A stretch of 64,000 bases of DNA. Origin: G965197555 sp965197555 (GTDB lineage: Bacteria > Chloroflexota > Dehalococcoidia > Lucifugimonadales > UBA3495). Where the stretch lies: NCBI GenBank assembly GCA_965197555.1, contig OZ240213.1, positions 1-64,000 on the forward strand. Reading direction: 5' to 3'. The number at the start of each line of letters is the position of its first letter. Within the stretch, counting starts at the first letter, position 1. Position numbers and translations under genes: made by a program. The notes under the pieces were generated by a model. That model was not told where the DNA came from, made no database searches, and saw only the letters and a list, made by a program, of their open reading frames with translations. Shown piece after piece: positions 26,187 through 35,744 of the stretch.

Positions 26187-26697
26187 GTGCGCCGCGTCAC
26201 GTGGCATAGGTTACCCGGCTCAATCGGGAGGAACTCGGAGGGAGTTCCTGGGCCAACCGACCCACCTTGAGGCGAAAGCCGAAGGGGGAAAATAGCATGT
26301 CGGCAAAGCGGCTACGGTCTGAAGGCGTTACAAGGCCGGTTCCGCAAGGCCCGCGCGATACGGTGAAAGCTGGATTGCCTGAACCCCAGTTCCCAGTTGG
26401 TGTTGGTAGCCACCCGCCGGTAGAACGCCTGCAACCCGGCGCCACCCATTGCACTGGCCCGTAGGTGAGACCAGTGCACCTCCGATGGGTGAACGATGAC
26501 CGATGCGGTCATTCAAGGGAACGAACGGGGCACCTAAGTCGCGCTATCACGTCCTATGTCAACGGAACGCGGGATTGCCTACGGGGGGCGACCCCTATGG
26601 CAACGGAGTCCTCGTAGTAGTCCGAGCCGGGGAAAGCCCGGCACATGGCGAAGGAGGACAGGTGGTTCTGACGGAATACGACAGGGAGGTTTGCACA

Positions 26698-28496
26698 ATG
26701 CAAGAGGCCGAAACTGTACTGAACGTCTTACGTGAACGCGGAGAACGAGGATTGCCGCTGGAGAACATCTATCGGCTGCTTTACAACCGGAACCTGTACC
26801 TGCGGGCCTACGGTCGTCTCTACTCAAACCAGGGGGCGATGACCAGGGGAACCACCGCAGACACCGTGGATGGAATGTCCCTGGCGAAAATCGACGACCT
26901 GATTGACGCACTGCGTTACGAAAGGTTCCGATGGACGCCGGTGCGACGGGTCAACCTTCCCAAGCCAAAGGGGGGAACCCGTCCTCTGGGCATACCAACG
27001 TGACGGACAAGCTGCTGCAAGAGGTCATCCGGATGATTCTGGAAGCCTACTACGAGCCGCAGTTTTCCGACCGCTCCCACGGCTTCCGGCCCGGACGGGG
27101 TTGCCATACTGCCTTGAGCAACGTGGTTGACCACTGGACCGGTGTCCGATGGTTCGTCGAGGGCGACATCAAAGGGTGCTTCGACAATGGTTCGTCGATC
27201 GACCACGAGGTCTTGCTGTCAGTGCTCGGCGAGAAGCTCCACGACAACCGATTCCTGCGCCTGCTCAAGTACCTACTGAAAGCGGGCTACGTGGAGGATT
27301 GGAAATACGGCCGCACCCTGAGCGGTACGCCGCAAGGGGGTGTGGTCAGCCCCATCCTCTCCAACATCTACCTAGACCGGTTGGACAAGTACGTCGAGAA
27401 CGTGCTGATACCAGCAAACACCCGAGGCACAGACCGGAGAGACAACCGCGAGTACATACGCTTGAGGAGCCGTATGGTCTATCACCGGAACGTGGGGCAC
27501 CACAGCTTGGCGGTGGAACTGCGGAAGCAGATGCAACAACTGCCGTCGGGCGACCCCCACGACCCAGACTACCGGCGGCTTCGATACGTGCGCTACGCGG
27601 ACGACTTCGTGCTGGGCTTTATCGGGCCAAGAGCCGAAGCCCAACAGGTGAAAGAGTCCCTGGAGACGTTCCTGCGCGACTCGCTCAAGCTGGAGCTATC
27701 CCAGGAAAAGACCCTGATAACCCACGCCACCAGCCAGGCGGCGCGGTTTCTCGGCTACGAACTTGTGAACCAGCAGGCCAATGATCAGCACGACCACCGT
27801 GGTCAACGCAAGGTCAATGGTCGAATCGGGTTGCGGGTTCCCGCCGAAGTCATCGACCAACATTGCCGAGCCTACATGCGCAACGGCAAACCGGCGCACC
27901 GCAACGAACTGCTGGCCGATGATGATTACACCATCGTCAGCCGGTATCAAGCGGAGTTCCGGGGCGTCGTCCAGTACTACCTCTTGGCCTCCAACGTCTC
28001 TCATTTCGGGCGACTGCGAACGGTCATGGAGATGTCGCTGGCAAGAAGCCTGGCGGCAAAGCACAAGTCCACCGCACGGAAGATGCGCCGTCTCTACAAG
28101 GGCATCGTTGAAACCGAGCACGGGCCGCGTGTCTGCCTCAAGGTTGTAAAGCAGCGGGACAACGGCAAACGCCCTCTAGTGGCGTACTTCGGTGGCATAC
28201 CCCTGAAACGGCAACGGCAGGCTGTCCTCGTAGACCAACAGCCTCAACGGTACAGGACTGACCGCACCGAGCTTATCAAACGGCTCCTGGCGGACGAATG
28301 CGAGATGTGCGGCTCAACGGTGGACGTAGAAGTCCACCACATCCGCGCCCTGCGCGACCTGAACGTGAAAGGCCAACGGGAAAAGCCCCAGTGGGTACAA
28401 CTTATGGCGGCGCGGCAACGCAAGACCCTCGTGGTCTGCCGGACGTGTCACATGAACATCCACCACGGGCGAGGCAATCCGCAATCGCAGACATAA
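26698..28496 (+). pseudogene. ltrA: Group II intron reverse transcriptase/maturase with HNH domain, frameshifted
   Basis: The start ATG 26698 follows AGGGAGG. The first frame codes for the RT N-terminus to RPLGIPT and stops at about 27001. The rest is in another frame: VTDKLLQEVI, the palm with EGDIKGCFDN, GTPQGGVVSPILSN, the catalytic YADD, a maturase X region and a C-terminal HNH endonuclease (CEMCGS, VEVHHI, CRTCHMNIHHG). One missing G between PT and VTD explains the shift. A GSS insertion after CFDN is also unusual. Either the gene is recently dead, with splicing relying on a maturase elsewhere, or a base was missed in sequencing. Confidence 0.9.
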
Positions 28497-28505
28497 ACCA
28501 CTGGA

Positions 28506-28539
28506 GAGCCGGATGCGGTGAAAGCCGCACGTCCGGTTC
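28506..28539 (+). ncRNA. Group II intron domain V
   Basis: 34 bases forming the catalytic hairpin: lower stem GAGCCGGATGC paired with the end GTCCGGTTC, AGC triad near the 5' side, and a GAAA tetraloop (GCGGT-GAAA-GCCGC). This is nearly the bacterial consensus, so the ribozyme core looks intact. Confidence 0.92.
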
Positions 28540-28602
28540 GGAGGGGGGCCGACGGAAAAGTGCTCCGCCAATGCGGGGTAACTCGCCGGCGGCCTACCCT
28601 AC

Positions 28603-28829
28603 ACGGCGCGTACATGTACCTCACCGCCAGCGGAGCGCCCAACCAGATGGAGCGCGGCAAGAGCGCAATGATGACCGCCCTCGCCGGCATCGTCCTGGCC
28701 CTGGTCGCCTACGGCGTCGTGGAGCTGGTGATGAACGCGGTCGTGGACCCGGGAATCGAAATCGACGACGTACTGCCCGAGCCGGATGTGCCGGACGCCG
28801 GCGACGGCGGCGGCGACGGCGGCGGATAG
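28603..28829 (+). CDS. TrbC/VirB2-like pilin, 3' exon after the group II intron
   Basis: Continuation of the split gene. After splicing it codes for YGAYMYLTASGAPNQMERGK, a second hydrophobic segment (MMTALAGIVLALVAYGVVEL) and an acidic Gly-rich tail ending GDGGGDGGG. The YGAYMYLTASG-P segment with following basic helix is typical of VirB2/TrbC-like small membrane proteins in one-membrane conjugation systems. The next gene, PrgI-like, starts 24 bases downstream. Confidence 0.88.
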
Positions 28830-28852
28830 GCCGACGTGAGGAGGAGAGACAC

Positions 28853-30562
28853 ATGAGAGAACACGAGGTACCGACTCACGTGCAGGCCGAGGACAGGGTG
28901 CTGCTGGGGTTCACCTTCCCGCAGGTCGTGGCGGTGATGGCCGTATTCGCTTTGTCCTATGGGGCCTACCGCTACGCCCCCGTCGGCCCCTCCGAGGTGC
29001 GCATGGCCCTGGCCGTCCTCTTCGGGCTGGTTGGCGTGGCGATGGTGGTGGGCAAGATAGGCGGTCGGCGGCTGCCCCTGGTGGCCGCCGACCTGCTGAA
29101 GTACCGGCTGGGGGCGCGGCGCTACGCCGGGCAGACCGCCCAGCTGGTGAGGGCCGAGCCGCCCGCGCCCCCGCAGCCGGCGAAGACCGGACCCGGCCCC
29201 ATTCGGCTGATGGTCAGGAAAGCCCGGCGCGGATTGCGGAGGCAGCGCAAGAAGACGCGCCAGAGCAGGGAGCGCCGCAACGGACGGATGCGCTGGTTCG
29301 GCAAGCGCAGAGGTAAGGACGGCGGGAACCGCCAGCGTCACGACAACATGGCCGAGACGCTGGAGATCAGGCGCCGGAAACCCCACAGGGGCTTTCTCGC
29401 CATCGCGGCTCTGGCCGTCCTGGCGGCGGCGGTCATGACCGTCCCCCAGGCGGCCCTGGCCGACGACCACGAGCCCTGGCGGGACGAGATCGACTTCGAG
29501 GTCGAGGAGCCGGTGGAGGGACGGCGGATATTCGTCGAGGCGCTCACCGTCACCGGCGACCGGGCCGCCGTCACCCTGCGGGCCGCCACCGCCCTGCACA
29601 TCCGGGTGCGGGCCTTCGGCGGCCCGCAGGGGAGCTGGCTGCGCTTCTGGGGCTCGGCAACGCTGGCCGAGGGGGAGAGCACCGACTACTCCCTCCCCCT
29701 CCACGGCCCGGCGCCGTCCTTCACCGTCTCGTGGGAGGACACCCTCGGCCAGGCCGGGGCGCTGACGGTCAAGCACGAGCAGATCCCGTACCCCCTGCCC
29801 GCCGTCGAGGGCGAGCTCTGCGACCTGAGCATGACCTCCCTGGGCTGGACGCCGGGAGCGGTCAGCGGCGTCATCACGTCCGAGTGCGCCGTCGTCGTCG
29901 AGGAGAGGGTGGAGCTTCAGATGGTGGCGGGACACGCCAGCGTCACCGAGACGTCGCTGATGGACGCCCAGGTGACGGCAATCACGGGGACCGTCGCCGC
30001 CGCGACCGGCGCGTCGCATACCAGCGTCGCCTTCGTCCCCAACGGAGAGACCCGGTTCCAACTCGGCGTGCCCGTGGGCGCAGCGATTCACACCGTCACC
30101 GTGGACGTGAGCCTTGAGGCGAGCCTCCGCATTCCCATCCCCCCGCTGACGCAGCTCACCCACCACCCGGAGCGGGTGGAGCAGGTCACCAGGACCGTGC
30201 ACCTTCATCGCCCGGGGGACAGCGACTCCGACAGTGAGACGGCGACGGCCACCTGCGAGGACGGCGCCACGGCGTCCGCCACCGCGACGGCGTACGCCTA
30301 TGTCCCCAGCACCACCATCGCCAAGCAGGTGACGGTGGACGTCCTGCACAAGGAGCACGTGCGGGCCGAGGCGGTCGAGCGTTCGCCCATCGCGAGGACG
30401 AGGGACGAAACGCTGGCCCTGGCGTCCGGCATAGGCAGCGACGACCCCTACGAGGTCCTGGCCCTGCCCGAGCCGGAACCGGAAGAGCCGCCCGCCGAGC
30501 AGGAGCCCGCCGACGGCCTGCGCCAGTGGTTCGACCTGCTGGGATGGGAGTGGCCCTGGTGA
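28853..30562 (+). CDS. PrgI-like protein fused to an exported domain
   Basis: A protein of 569 residues. Residues 5-90 match PrgI: VPTHVQAEDRVLLGFTFPQV, two membrane segments and a basic LLKYRLGARRY. A long basic linker follows, then a third hydrophobic segment near residue 181 (FLAIAALAVLAAAVMTVPQA) that looks like an internal signal or anchor. About 360 mostly beta-rich residues follow, and an acidic/proline-rich end. PrgI is a small inner component of conjugation channels; the large outer extension is unusual. The ATG at 28853 with GAGGAGAGACAC upstream is preferred over a longer ORF from 28298 that overlaps the intron. Confidence 0.82.
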   Translation: MREHEVPTHVQAEDRVLLGFTFPQVVAVMAVFALSYGAYRYAPVGPSEVRMALAVLFGLVGVAMVVGKIGGRRLPLVAADLLKYRLGARRYAGQTAQLVRAEPPAPPQPAKTGPGPIRLMVRKARRGLRRQRKKTRQSRERRNGRMRWFGKRRGKDGGNRQRHDNMAETLEIRRRKPHRGFLAIAALAVLAAAVMTVPQAALADDHEPWRDEIDFEVEEPVEGRRIFVEALTVTGDRAAVTLRAATALHIRVRAFGGPQGSWLRFWGSATLAEGESTDYSLPLHGPAPSFTVSWEDTLGQAGALTVKHEQIPYPLPAVEGELCDLSMTSLGWTPGAVSGVITSECAVVVEERVELQMVAGHASVTETSLMDAQVTAITGTVAAATGASHTSVAFVPNGETRFQLGVPVGAAIHTVTVDVSLEASLRIPIPPLTQLTHHPERVEQVTRTVHLHRPGDSDSDSETATATCEDGATASATATAYAYVPSTTIAKQVTVDVLHKEHVRAEAVERSPIARTRDETLALASGIGSDDPYEVLALPEPEPEEPPAEQEPADGLRQWFDLLGWEWPW

Positions 30563-30876
30563 GGCCCGCGATTGCGGTCACCCTGCTGGCCGGGGCTGCG
30601 CTGGCGACAACCGGCGCGGCCTCGGCGGAGGAGCAGGAGATGCTCCGCCAGTTCGACCGCGTGCTCACGGCGATGGCCTACGCCGCCTCCGGCATCTGCG
30701 TCTTCGCCATCGTCTGGGCCGGCTTCATCCTCATGGCCGAGGGCGGTGAGGAGCGGGGCGGCGGCAGGGCAAAGGCCGCCGTCGTCATGGCGGTGGTGGG
30801 CCTCGTCCTGGTCCTGTCGGCCAAGGGCGTGGCCGCGCTGCTGAGCAGCGGCCTTGTGGACTTCCCAACCCCATAG
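30544..30876 (+). CDS. Second VirB2/TrbC-like small membrane protein
   Basis: A protein of about 110 residues. It has a signal-like N-terminus (AIAVTLLAGAALATTGAASA), then a helix, a membrane segment (GICVFAIVWAGFILMAEGG), a basic turn (GGGRAKAAVV) and a second membrane segment (VMAVVGLVLVLSAKGVAALL). This is the layout of VirB2/TrbC-type pilins. The start is uncertain: ATG 30544, or GTG 30559, which overlaps the previous stop (GTGA). The run thus holds two pilin-like genes, this one and the intron-split one. Confidence 0.78.
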   Translation: MGVALVRPAIAVTLLAGAALATTGAASAEEQEMLRQFDRVLTAMAYAASGICVFAIVWAGFILMAEGGEERGGGRAKAAVVMAVVGLVLVLSAKGVAALLSSGLVDFPTP

Positions 30877-30895
30877 AGAAGAGGAATCTACCGAA

Positions 30896-33196
30896 TTGAA
30901 GAAGCTGCTTGAACGAATCACAAGACGCGGAAGGGAGACCCCGCCAAGGGAGTTCGCCGCTCCACAGGAGATGCCGGAGGGCCAACTCCCCACGGAGTCA
31001 GCACCCGGTGGAACGACGGAGGCCCCTCCCAAGCTCCCGCCCGAGCTGCCCCTGTTCTTCATGCTCTCGCACCTCGACGAGGACGGTCCGGTGCGCCTGG
31101 ACGGGGTGAAGCTGGGGGTGTGCGAGGTGATGGGCCTTGAGCTGGACGAGCCGAAGCTTGGGGCCTTCGCCGGCGCCCTCAACGCCCTGGACTTCCCCGC
31201 GCAGCTGCTCATAAGGCAGCACGCGCCCCGCCTGAGACGACTGAGAGACGACCTTCAGCGGGCGCAACCGGCGGACCTGCCCCCGCAGACGAGGGCCGCC
31301 GCCGAGTCCCTTGGACGGCTGCTGACCGACCTGGAGGCCCGCGACGGCATCCTCGACCGGCGCTTCTACGCCGTGTGCGAGTTCGGGCGCATCGACGACC
31401 TGCGGGGCCTGCTGGCGCGGGCCGGGCTCTCCGTCCACCCGCTGAAGGGCAGGCAACTCCGCATGTTCCTGGCGGCAGCAGCCCTGGGCGGATCCCCCAC
31501 AGAGTTCGACGAGGAGAGTCCCACCGAGGTGGCGGTTGGCCGACGTGACATCCGCGTCGGCGGGAGCCTCGTGCGCTCCCTTCACCTGGGCAAGTGGCCC
31601 CGGTCATTGGCCCCCGGCTTCCTCCAGGGGCTGATGGCAGCCGGAGCGCCGATGGACCTGTCCGTCCACGTCGGCCCGATACCGGCGGAGCAGGCGGCGA
31701 GGACGCTGGAGTGGCAGAAGGTGCGCTTCGAGTCGGCCCAGTCCCTCTCCTTCAAGCGCGGGCGCACCATGTCCCCGGAGGCGGAGATCGCCCTGGAGGA
31801 CATCACACGGCTCCGCGACGAGGTCCAGCGCGGGCGCGAGCGGCTCTTCCACGCCTCCCTGTCCGTGACCCTTCACGCGAAGGACGAGGCGTCGCTGAGG
31901 GAGATGACCCAGCGGGCGAAGGCCCACTTCGCCGCCACCCTGGGCAAGCTGGACAATCTGGCCTTCCGGCAAAGAGAAGGTCTGTTGTCCACTCTGCCCC
32001 TGGCCCTCAATGCAGTGGCCGAGTGGCGCAGCTTGGACACGTCCAGCATCGCCCGGCTCTTCCCCTTCTCGCCGCCGGACCTGGACACCCGGAGCGGCAC
32101 CCTCTACGGCATCGACATGCGGGCCTGCTCCCCCGTGGTCTACGACCCCTGGGACGGGACGCACATGAACGCCAACACCGCCGTCCTCGCACGGTCGGGC
32201 AGCGGCAAGAGCTTCGCCACCAAGCTGGGCGTGCTGCGCGGCATCACGCGCGGCGTCACGGCCTACGTCATCGACCCCGAGGGCGAGTACGCGGACATGG
32301 CCCGCGCCGCAGGTGGGCGGGTGCTGTCCCCCGGCGTCCCCGGCCAGGGCATGAACCCCTTCGTCATCGACAAGGGCGACTCGGAGGAGATGCTCCAGCG
32401 CATCGGCAGCCTGAGACGGCTCATCGAGGTCATGGTGGGAGAGAGTCTCGGGGCGGAGCGCCGCGCCTCCCTCGACCACGCCCTGGCGGGCTACTACGCC
32501 AAGCCCCGCGAGCGCACCGGCTTCCGCGATTTCTACGCATATCTGCAAGAGGACGAGGCGGGCGACCGCGACCCCGAATCGAGTTCGGGGCAGGCTCTGG
32601 CCCGCCTGCTGCGGCCCTTCGCCACCGGCAGCCTGCGCCACCTGCTCTCCGACGAGGGAGACGACCTGCTGGGCAACGAGGCCCTCGTCACCGTCTTCGA
32701 CCTGCGGCTCCTCGAACCGGAGCTGCGGCCCGCCGCCGCGATGGTCTGCACCGAGACGGTGTGGGCCGCAGCCGCCCAGGACCCCAAGCCCCGGCTGCTG
32801 GTCGTCGATGAGGTGTGGTCGATCATGCAGCACCCCGAGGGCGCGGCCTTCATGGTGTCTATGGCCAAGCGCGCCCGCAAGCACCGCCTGGGGTTGCAGT
32901 TCATCACCCAGGACGTCCAGGACCTCCTCTCCGAGGACTCCTCCCGCACCATCACCGGACATTCGGGAAGGGCGCTCCTTCAGAACGCCGCCTTCAAGCT
33001 CCTGCTCCAGCAGGACGCCGCCGCCATCAGGACCGTCGGCGACGCCTTCGACCTGCCCGAAGACCTCCAACGCTGGCTGCTGTCGTGCCCCCGTGGAGAC
33101 GGGTTGCTGCTGTCGAAGGGCAACCGCTTCCCCGTCCGCATCGAGGCCACCCCGGAGGAGACAGCGGTCATCGAGTGGACACCCGGACGCCATTAG
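30896..33196 (+). CDS. virB4: VirB4-type conjugation ATPase
   Basis: A protein of about 766 residues. Walker A ARSGSGKSFATK lies near residue 431, AYVIDPEGEYADM just after, and Walker B LLVVDEVWSIMQHPEG near residue 635, followed by GLQFITQDVQDLL. This is the VirB4/TraC family that powers pilus assembly and substrate transfer. The N-terminal 60 residues are low-complexity. The start is TTG at 30896 with GAAGAGGAATC upstream; an earlier in-frame TTG at 30854 would overlap the preceding gene. It belongs to the same plus-strand operon as PrgI and the VirD4-like gene. Confidence 0.92.
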   Translation: MKKLLERITRRGRETPPREFAAPQEMPEGQLPTESAPGGTTEAPPKLPPELPLFFMLSHLDEDGPVRLDGVKLGVCEVMGLELDEPKLGAFAGALNALDFPAQLLIRQHAPRLRRLRDDLQRAQPADLPPQTRAAAESLGRLLTDLEARDGILDRRFYAVCEFGRIDDLRGLLARAGLSVHPLKGRQLRMFLAAAALGGSPTEFDEESPTEVAVGRRDIRVGGSLVRSLHLGKWPRSLAPGFLQGLMAAGAPMDLSVHVGPIPAEQAARTLEWQKVRFESAQSLSFKRGRTMSPEAEIALEDITRLRDEVQRGRERLFHASLSVTLHAKDEASLREMTQRAKAHFAATLGKLDNLAFRQREGLLSTLPLALNAVAEWRSLDTSSIARLFPFSPPDLDTRSGTLYGIDMRACSPVVYDPWDGTHMNANTAVLARSGSGKSFATKLGVLRGITRGVTAYVIDPEGEYADMARAAGGRVLSPGVPGQGMNPFVIDKGDSEEMLQRIGSLRRLIEVMVGESLGAERRASLDHALAGYYAKPRERTGFRDFYAYLQEDEAGDRDPESSSGQALARLLRPFATGSLRHLLSDEGDDLLGNEALVTVFDLRLLEPELRPAAAMVCTETVWAAAAQDPKPRLLVVDEVWSIMQHPEGAAFMVSMAKRARKHRLGLQFITQDVQDLLSEDSSRTITGHSGRALLQNAAFKLLLQQDAAAIRTVGDAFDLPEDLQRWLLSCPRGDGLLLSKGNRFPVRIEATPEETAVIEWTPGRH

Positions 33197-33212
33197 AGAA
33201 AGGACTATACCC

Positions 33213-35744
33213 ATGAAGCTGAACCCGAAGGAAATCCTGTTTGGAAACGACACCGAGAAGAAGCCCGTCCTGCTGACGGTGACTCCGCCCCGCGCCGGGG
33301 AGCGCACCCTGCTGGGCGTGGAGAACATGCTCGGCTCCATCGCGGTGCCGGAGCCCTTCTCCCTGGAGCTGGCCGGGGACATGGACGGCGTCACCCTCAT
33401 GGCCCGGTGCCTCGACGACGAGGTGGTGCGCGGCCAGCTCTCCGCCCACTATCCCCAGGCCCGCATCCGGAAGGTGGACCCGGACGACGATCCCCTGCGC
33501 ATGGGCGAGGGGGAGCAGGCGTGGAGCATGACCCTGCGGGCCGACGCCCCCGAGTACGTCCCCCTGAGGACCTTCAGGGACGACGACCTGCTCGACCCCG
33601 GCTCAGACCCCCTCATCGCCCTGATGGGCGCTCTCTCCAACATCAACAAGGGAGAGCGCATCGTGGCGCGGCTGATGCTGCGCTCCCTCGGCCCCGACTG
33701 GTCGCAGGGACACCTGGACAAGGCCCACAAGCGGCCCGGCATGGAGCCGAGGGAGCCCGCCTACACCTTCCAGACCAAGCCTCTGCAGATGGACGGCATC
33801 ACGATGGCCGTGCTCGGCATCGGCGCGCTTGCGGCCCTGAAGGGTTACCTGTGGGTGCAGGACGGCGAGATATGGAAGGCGGCGCTCCTGGGAATAGGCT
33901 CGGCCCTGGGGCTGGCGGTCGGCGGCTGGGCATGGCACCGCTGGAAGAAGGCCCGCAAGCGCGTCGAGGACCCACTCCTCATCAAGGAGAAGGTGTCCCG
34001 CGTCGCCTTCGACGCCGAGGTTCAGGTCACCGCCATACTGCCCGCCGGGACGAGGCCCCAGCGCGCCGGCGAGCTCCTGGGGCCGGTGGCCGCCGCCTAC
34101 CGCCATTTCGACAACCCCGCCGGGGCAAGGTTCAAGGTCGGCAAAGTCCGGCCAACCGCGACGGACCCGGAGATGCTGCACCCGGCAGGCCCCGGACTCT
34201 TCGGCGGGCGCAGCGTCCTGGGAGTCCGCGAGATTGCCGCCCTGTGGCACCCGCCCGGAGCGGGGGACGAGACGCCCCTGGTGGAGCGCTCCGGCGCGAG
34301 GGCGCTCCTGCCGTTCGCCAAGGGCGTCAGGGGCGGCGCGCTGGTGGGGGACACCACCGCGGGCAAGCCCCGCCCCATCCGCTTCCCCGAGCACCTGCTC
34401 CGGCGGCACCACCTCTACGTGGCGCGCACCCGCATGGGCAAGTCCACCCTCATGCACCATCTTGTCACGCACAAGCTGCGGGAGAAGGCCGAGGGCAGGG
34501 ACGGCGACGCCATCGTCGTCATAGACCCCCACGCAGACCTGGTGGCGGGGCTGCTCGAACATGTTCCGGAGTCCCTCATCGACCGGGTGCGGCTCATAGA
34601 CCTGGCCGACCAGCGGAGGGCGCCAGGCATCAACCTGCTGGACACCCGCATCTTCGCCGACCGGGACCGCACCGCCGACTCGGTGGTGCGCGTGGCGAAG
34701 GGCCTTTGGGAACAGTGGGGGCCGAGGATGCAGTCCATCCTGGAGCAGACCGTCAAGACCCTTCACGAGGCCAACGAGCACCCCGAGACGGACGAGGGCA
34801 GCCAGCACACCATCCTCGACGGGCTGAAGCTACTCTCCGACCGGAAGTTCCGGGACGGCGTGCTCAAGAGGATCGAGGACCCCTACCTCCTTGAGTGGTG
34901 GGCCAGGGACTTCGGAGGCTGGCACCAGCAGTACCGCGCCGAGGCCCTCGCCCCCGTGCAGACCCGCCTCTCCTACTACGCATCCTCCAAGCGGGCCAGG
35001 GCCATCCTCGGCCAGCGCCGCTCCACCATCGACCTGCGCGACACCATCCTGGAGGGCGGCATCCTCCTGGTGTCCACCGCCCAGGGCACGGTGGGTAGGG
35101 ACGTGTCCGCCCTGGTGGGGGCGTCCCTCCTCAACCTGGTCGATTCGGTGATACGGGAGCAGGAGAGCGTCTCCCTCAGCCAGCGGCGCGGCGCGCTTGT
35201 CGTCGTGGATGAGATGCAGTCGATGCCCGGCGTGGACTACGAGTCGATGCTCAGCGAGCTCGGCAAATTCGGCGCGTCCTTCGTCCTCGCCACCCAGAGC
35301 CTCGCGAAGCTCGACGACCTCTCCCGCACCATGCGGGACACCCTGCTCGCCAACGTCGGATGCCTCGCCGTCTTCCAGGTGGCCGGGAGCGACGCAAGGC
35401 AGCTGGTCTGGGAGCTGGGCAAGGAGCGGGTCACCGAGGACGACATCACGTCGCTGCCGGTGCACCACTGCTACGTCAGGGCCACCGTCGGCATCGAGCG
35501 GATGCCCGCCTTCTCGATGATGGTCAGAAAGCCGGAGGACGGAGACCCCGCCGTCGCCGCGCAGATCCGCAGCGCTGCCTCCGCATACACCCTGACGGCC
35601 CAGGACCTGGAGGACTCAGAGTCCGACAACCAGAAGAAGGTCCGGGACTTCAAGGGCCGCGCAGCCGACCTGGAGAAGGACGGAGAGGAGACGGAAGACA
35701 AGGCCGCCAGTAAGGACGCGGCGGAAGAGGAGGCCGAGCAGTGA
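33213..35744 (+). CDS. VirD4/TraG-like type IV coupling ATPase
   Basis: A protein of 843 residues. Two membrane segments lie near residues 195-245 (GITMAVLGIGALAAL, LLGIGSALGLAVGGW). Walker A VARTRMGKSTLMHHL is near residue 404, IVVIDPHADLVAGLLEH follows, and Walker B ALVVVDEMQSMPGVDYE is near 665. Coupling proteins bring the DNA-relaxase complex to the channel. The end is a charged, lysine/glutamate-rich tail. The ATG at 33213 has AGAAAGGAC upstream; a longer ORF running back to 32808 overlaps VirB4 and is rejected. The stop overlaps the GTG of the next gene (GTGA). Confidence 0.9.
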   Translation: MKLNPKEILFGNDTEKKPVLLTVTPPRAGERTLLGVENMLGSIAVPEPFSLELAGDMDGVTLMARCLDDEVVRGQLSAHYPQARIRKVDPDDDPLRMGEGEQAWSMTLRADAPEYVPLRTFRDDDLLDPGSDPLIALMGALSNINKGERIVARLMLRSLGPDWSQGHLDKAHKRPGMEPREPAYTFQTKPLQMDGITMAVLGIGALAALKGYLWVQDGEIWKAALLGIGSALGLAVGGWAWHRWKKARKRVEDPLLIKEKVSRVAFDAEVQVTAILPAGTRPQRAGELLGPVAAAYRHFDNPAGARFKVGKVRPTATDPEMLHPAGPGLFGGRSVLGVREIAALWHPPGAGDETPLVERSGARALLPFAKGVRGGALVGDTTAGKPRPIRFPEHLLRRHHLYVARTRMGKSTLMHHLVTHKLREKAEGRDGDAIVVIDPHADLVAGLLEHVPESLIDRVRLIDLADQRRAPGINLLDTRIFADRDRTADSVVRVAKGLWEQWGPRMQSILEQTVKTLHEANEHPETDEGSQHTILDGLKLLSDRKFRDGVLKRIEDPYLLEWWARDFGGWHQQYRAEALAPVQTRLSYYASSKRARAILGQRRSTIDLRDTILEGGILLVSTAQGTVGRDVSALVGASLLNLVDSVIREQESVSLSQRRGALVVVDEMQSMPGVDYESMLSELGKFGASFVLATQSLAKLDDLSRTMRDTLLANVGCLAVFQVAGSDARQLVWELGKERVTEDDITSLPVHHCYVRATVGIERMPAFSMMVRKPEDGDPAVAAQIRSAASAYTLTAQDLEDSESDNQKKVRDFKGRAADLEKDGEETEDKAASKDAAEEEAEQ

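Larger units (their letters stand above)
26187..28602 (+). mobile_element. Group II intron, 2416 bases
   Basis: The 5' end reads GTGCGCC (consensus GTGYG) and the 3' end CCTACCCTAC (ends in AY). A canonical domain V lies at 28506-28539, followed by a domain VI-like stem. An intron-encoded protein gene lies inside (26698-28496). Group II introns splice as ribozymes and move by reverse transcription. The element sits in the sense direction within a pilin-like gene, at a point where exact splicing restores the reading frame. Confidence 0.95.

Noticed and set aside
28298..28852. N-terminal extension of the PrgI-like ORF
   Set aside because: It overlaps the end of the intron protein and the pilin 3' exon in another frame; the ATG at 28853 has a good ribosome binding site and fits the family.
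28709..30358. Minus-strand ORF of 549 codons
   Set aside because: Opposite the PrgI fusion gene; rich in Arg, Gly and Pro with no domain. The plus-strand gene has clear motifs and a start signal.
31604..33400. Minus-strand ORF of 598 codons
   Set aside because: Opposite VirB4 and the start of the VirD4-like gene, which have all expected motifs.
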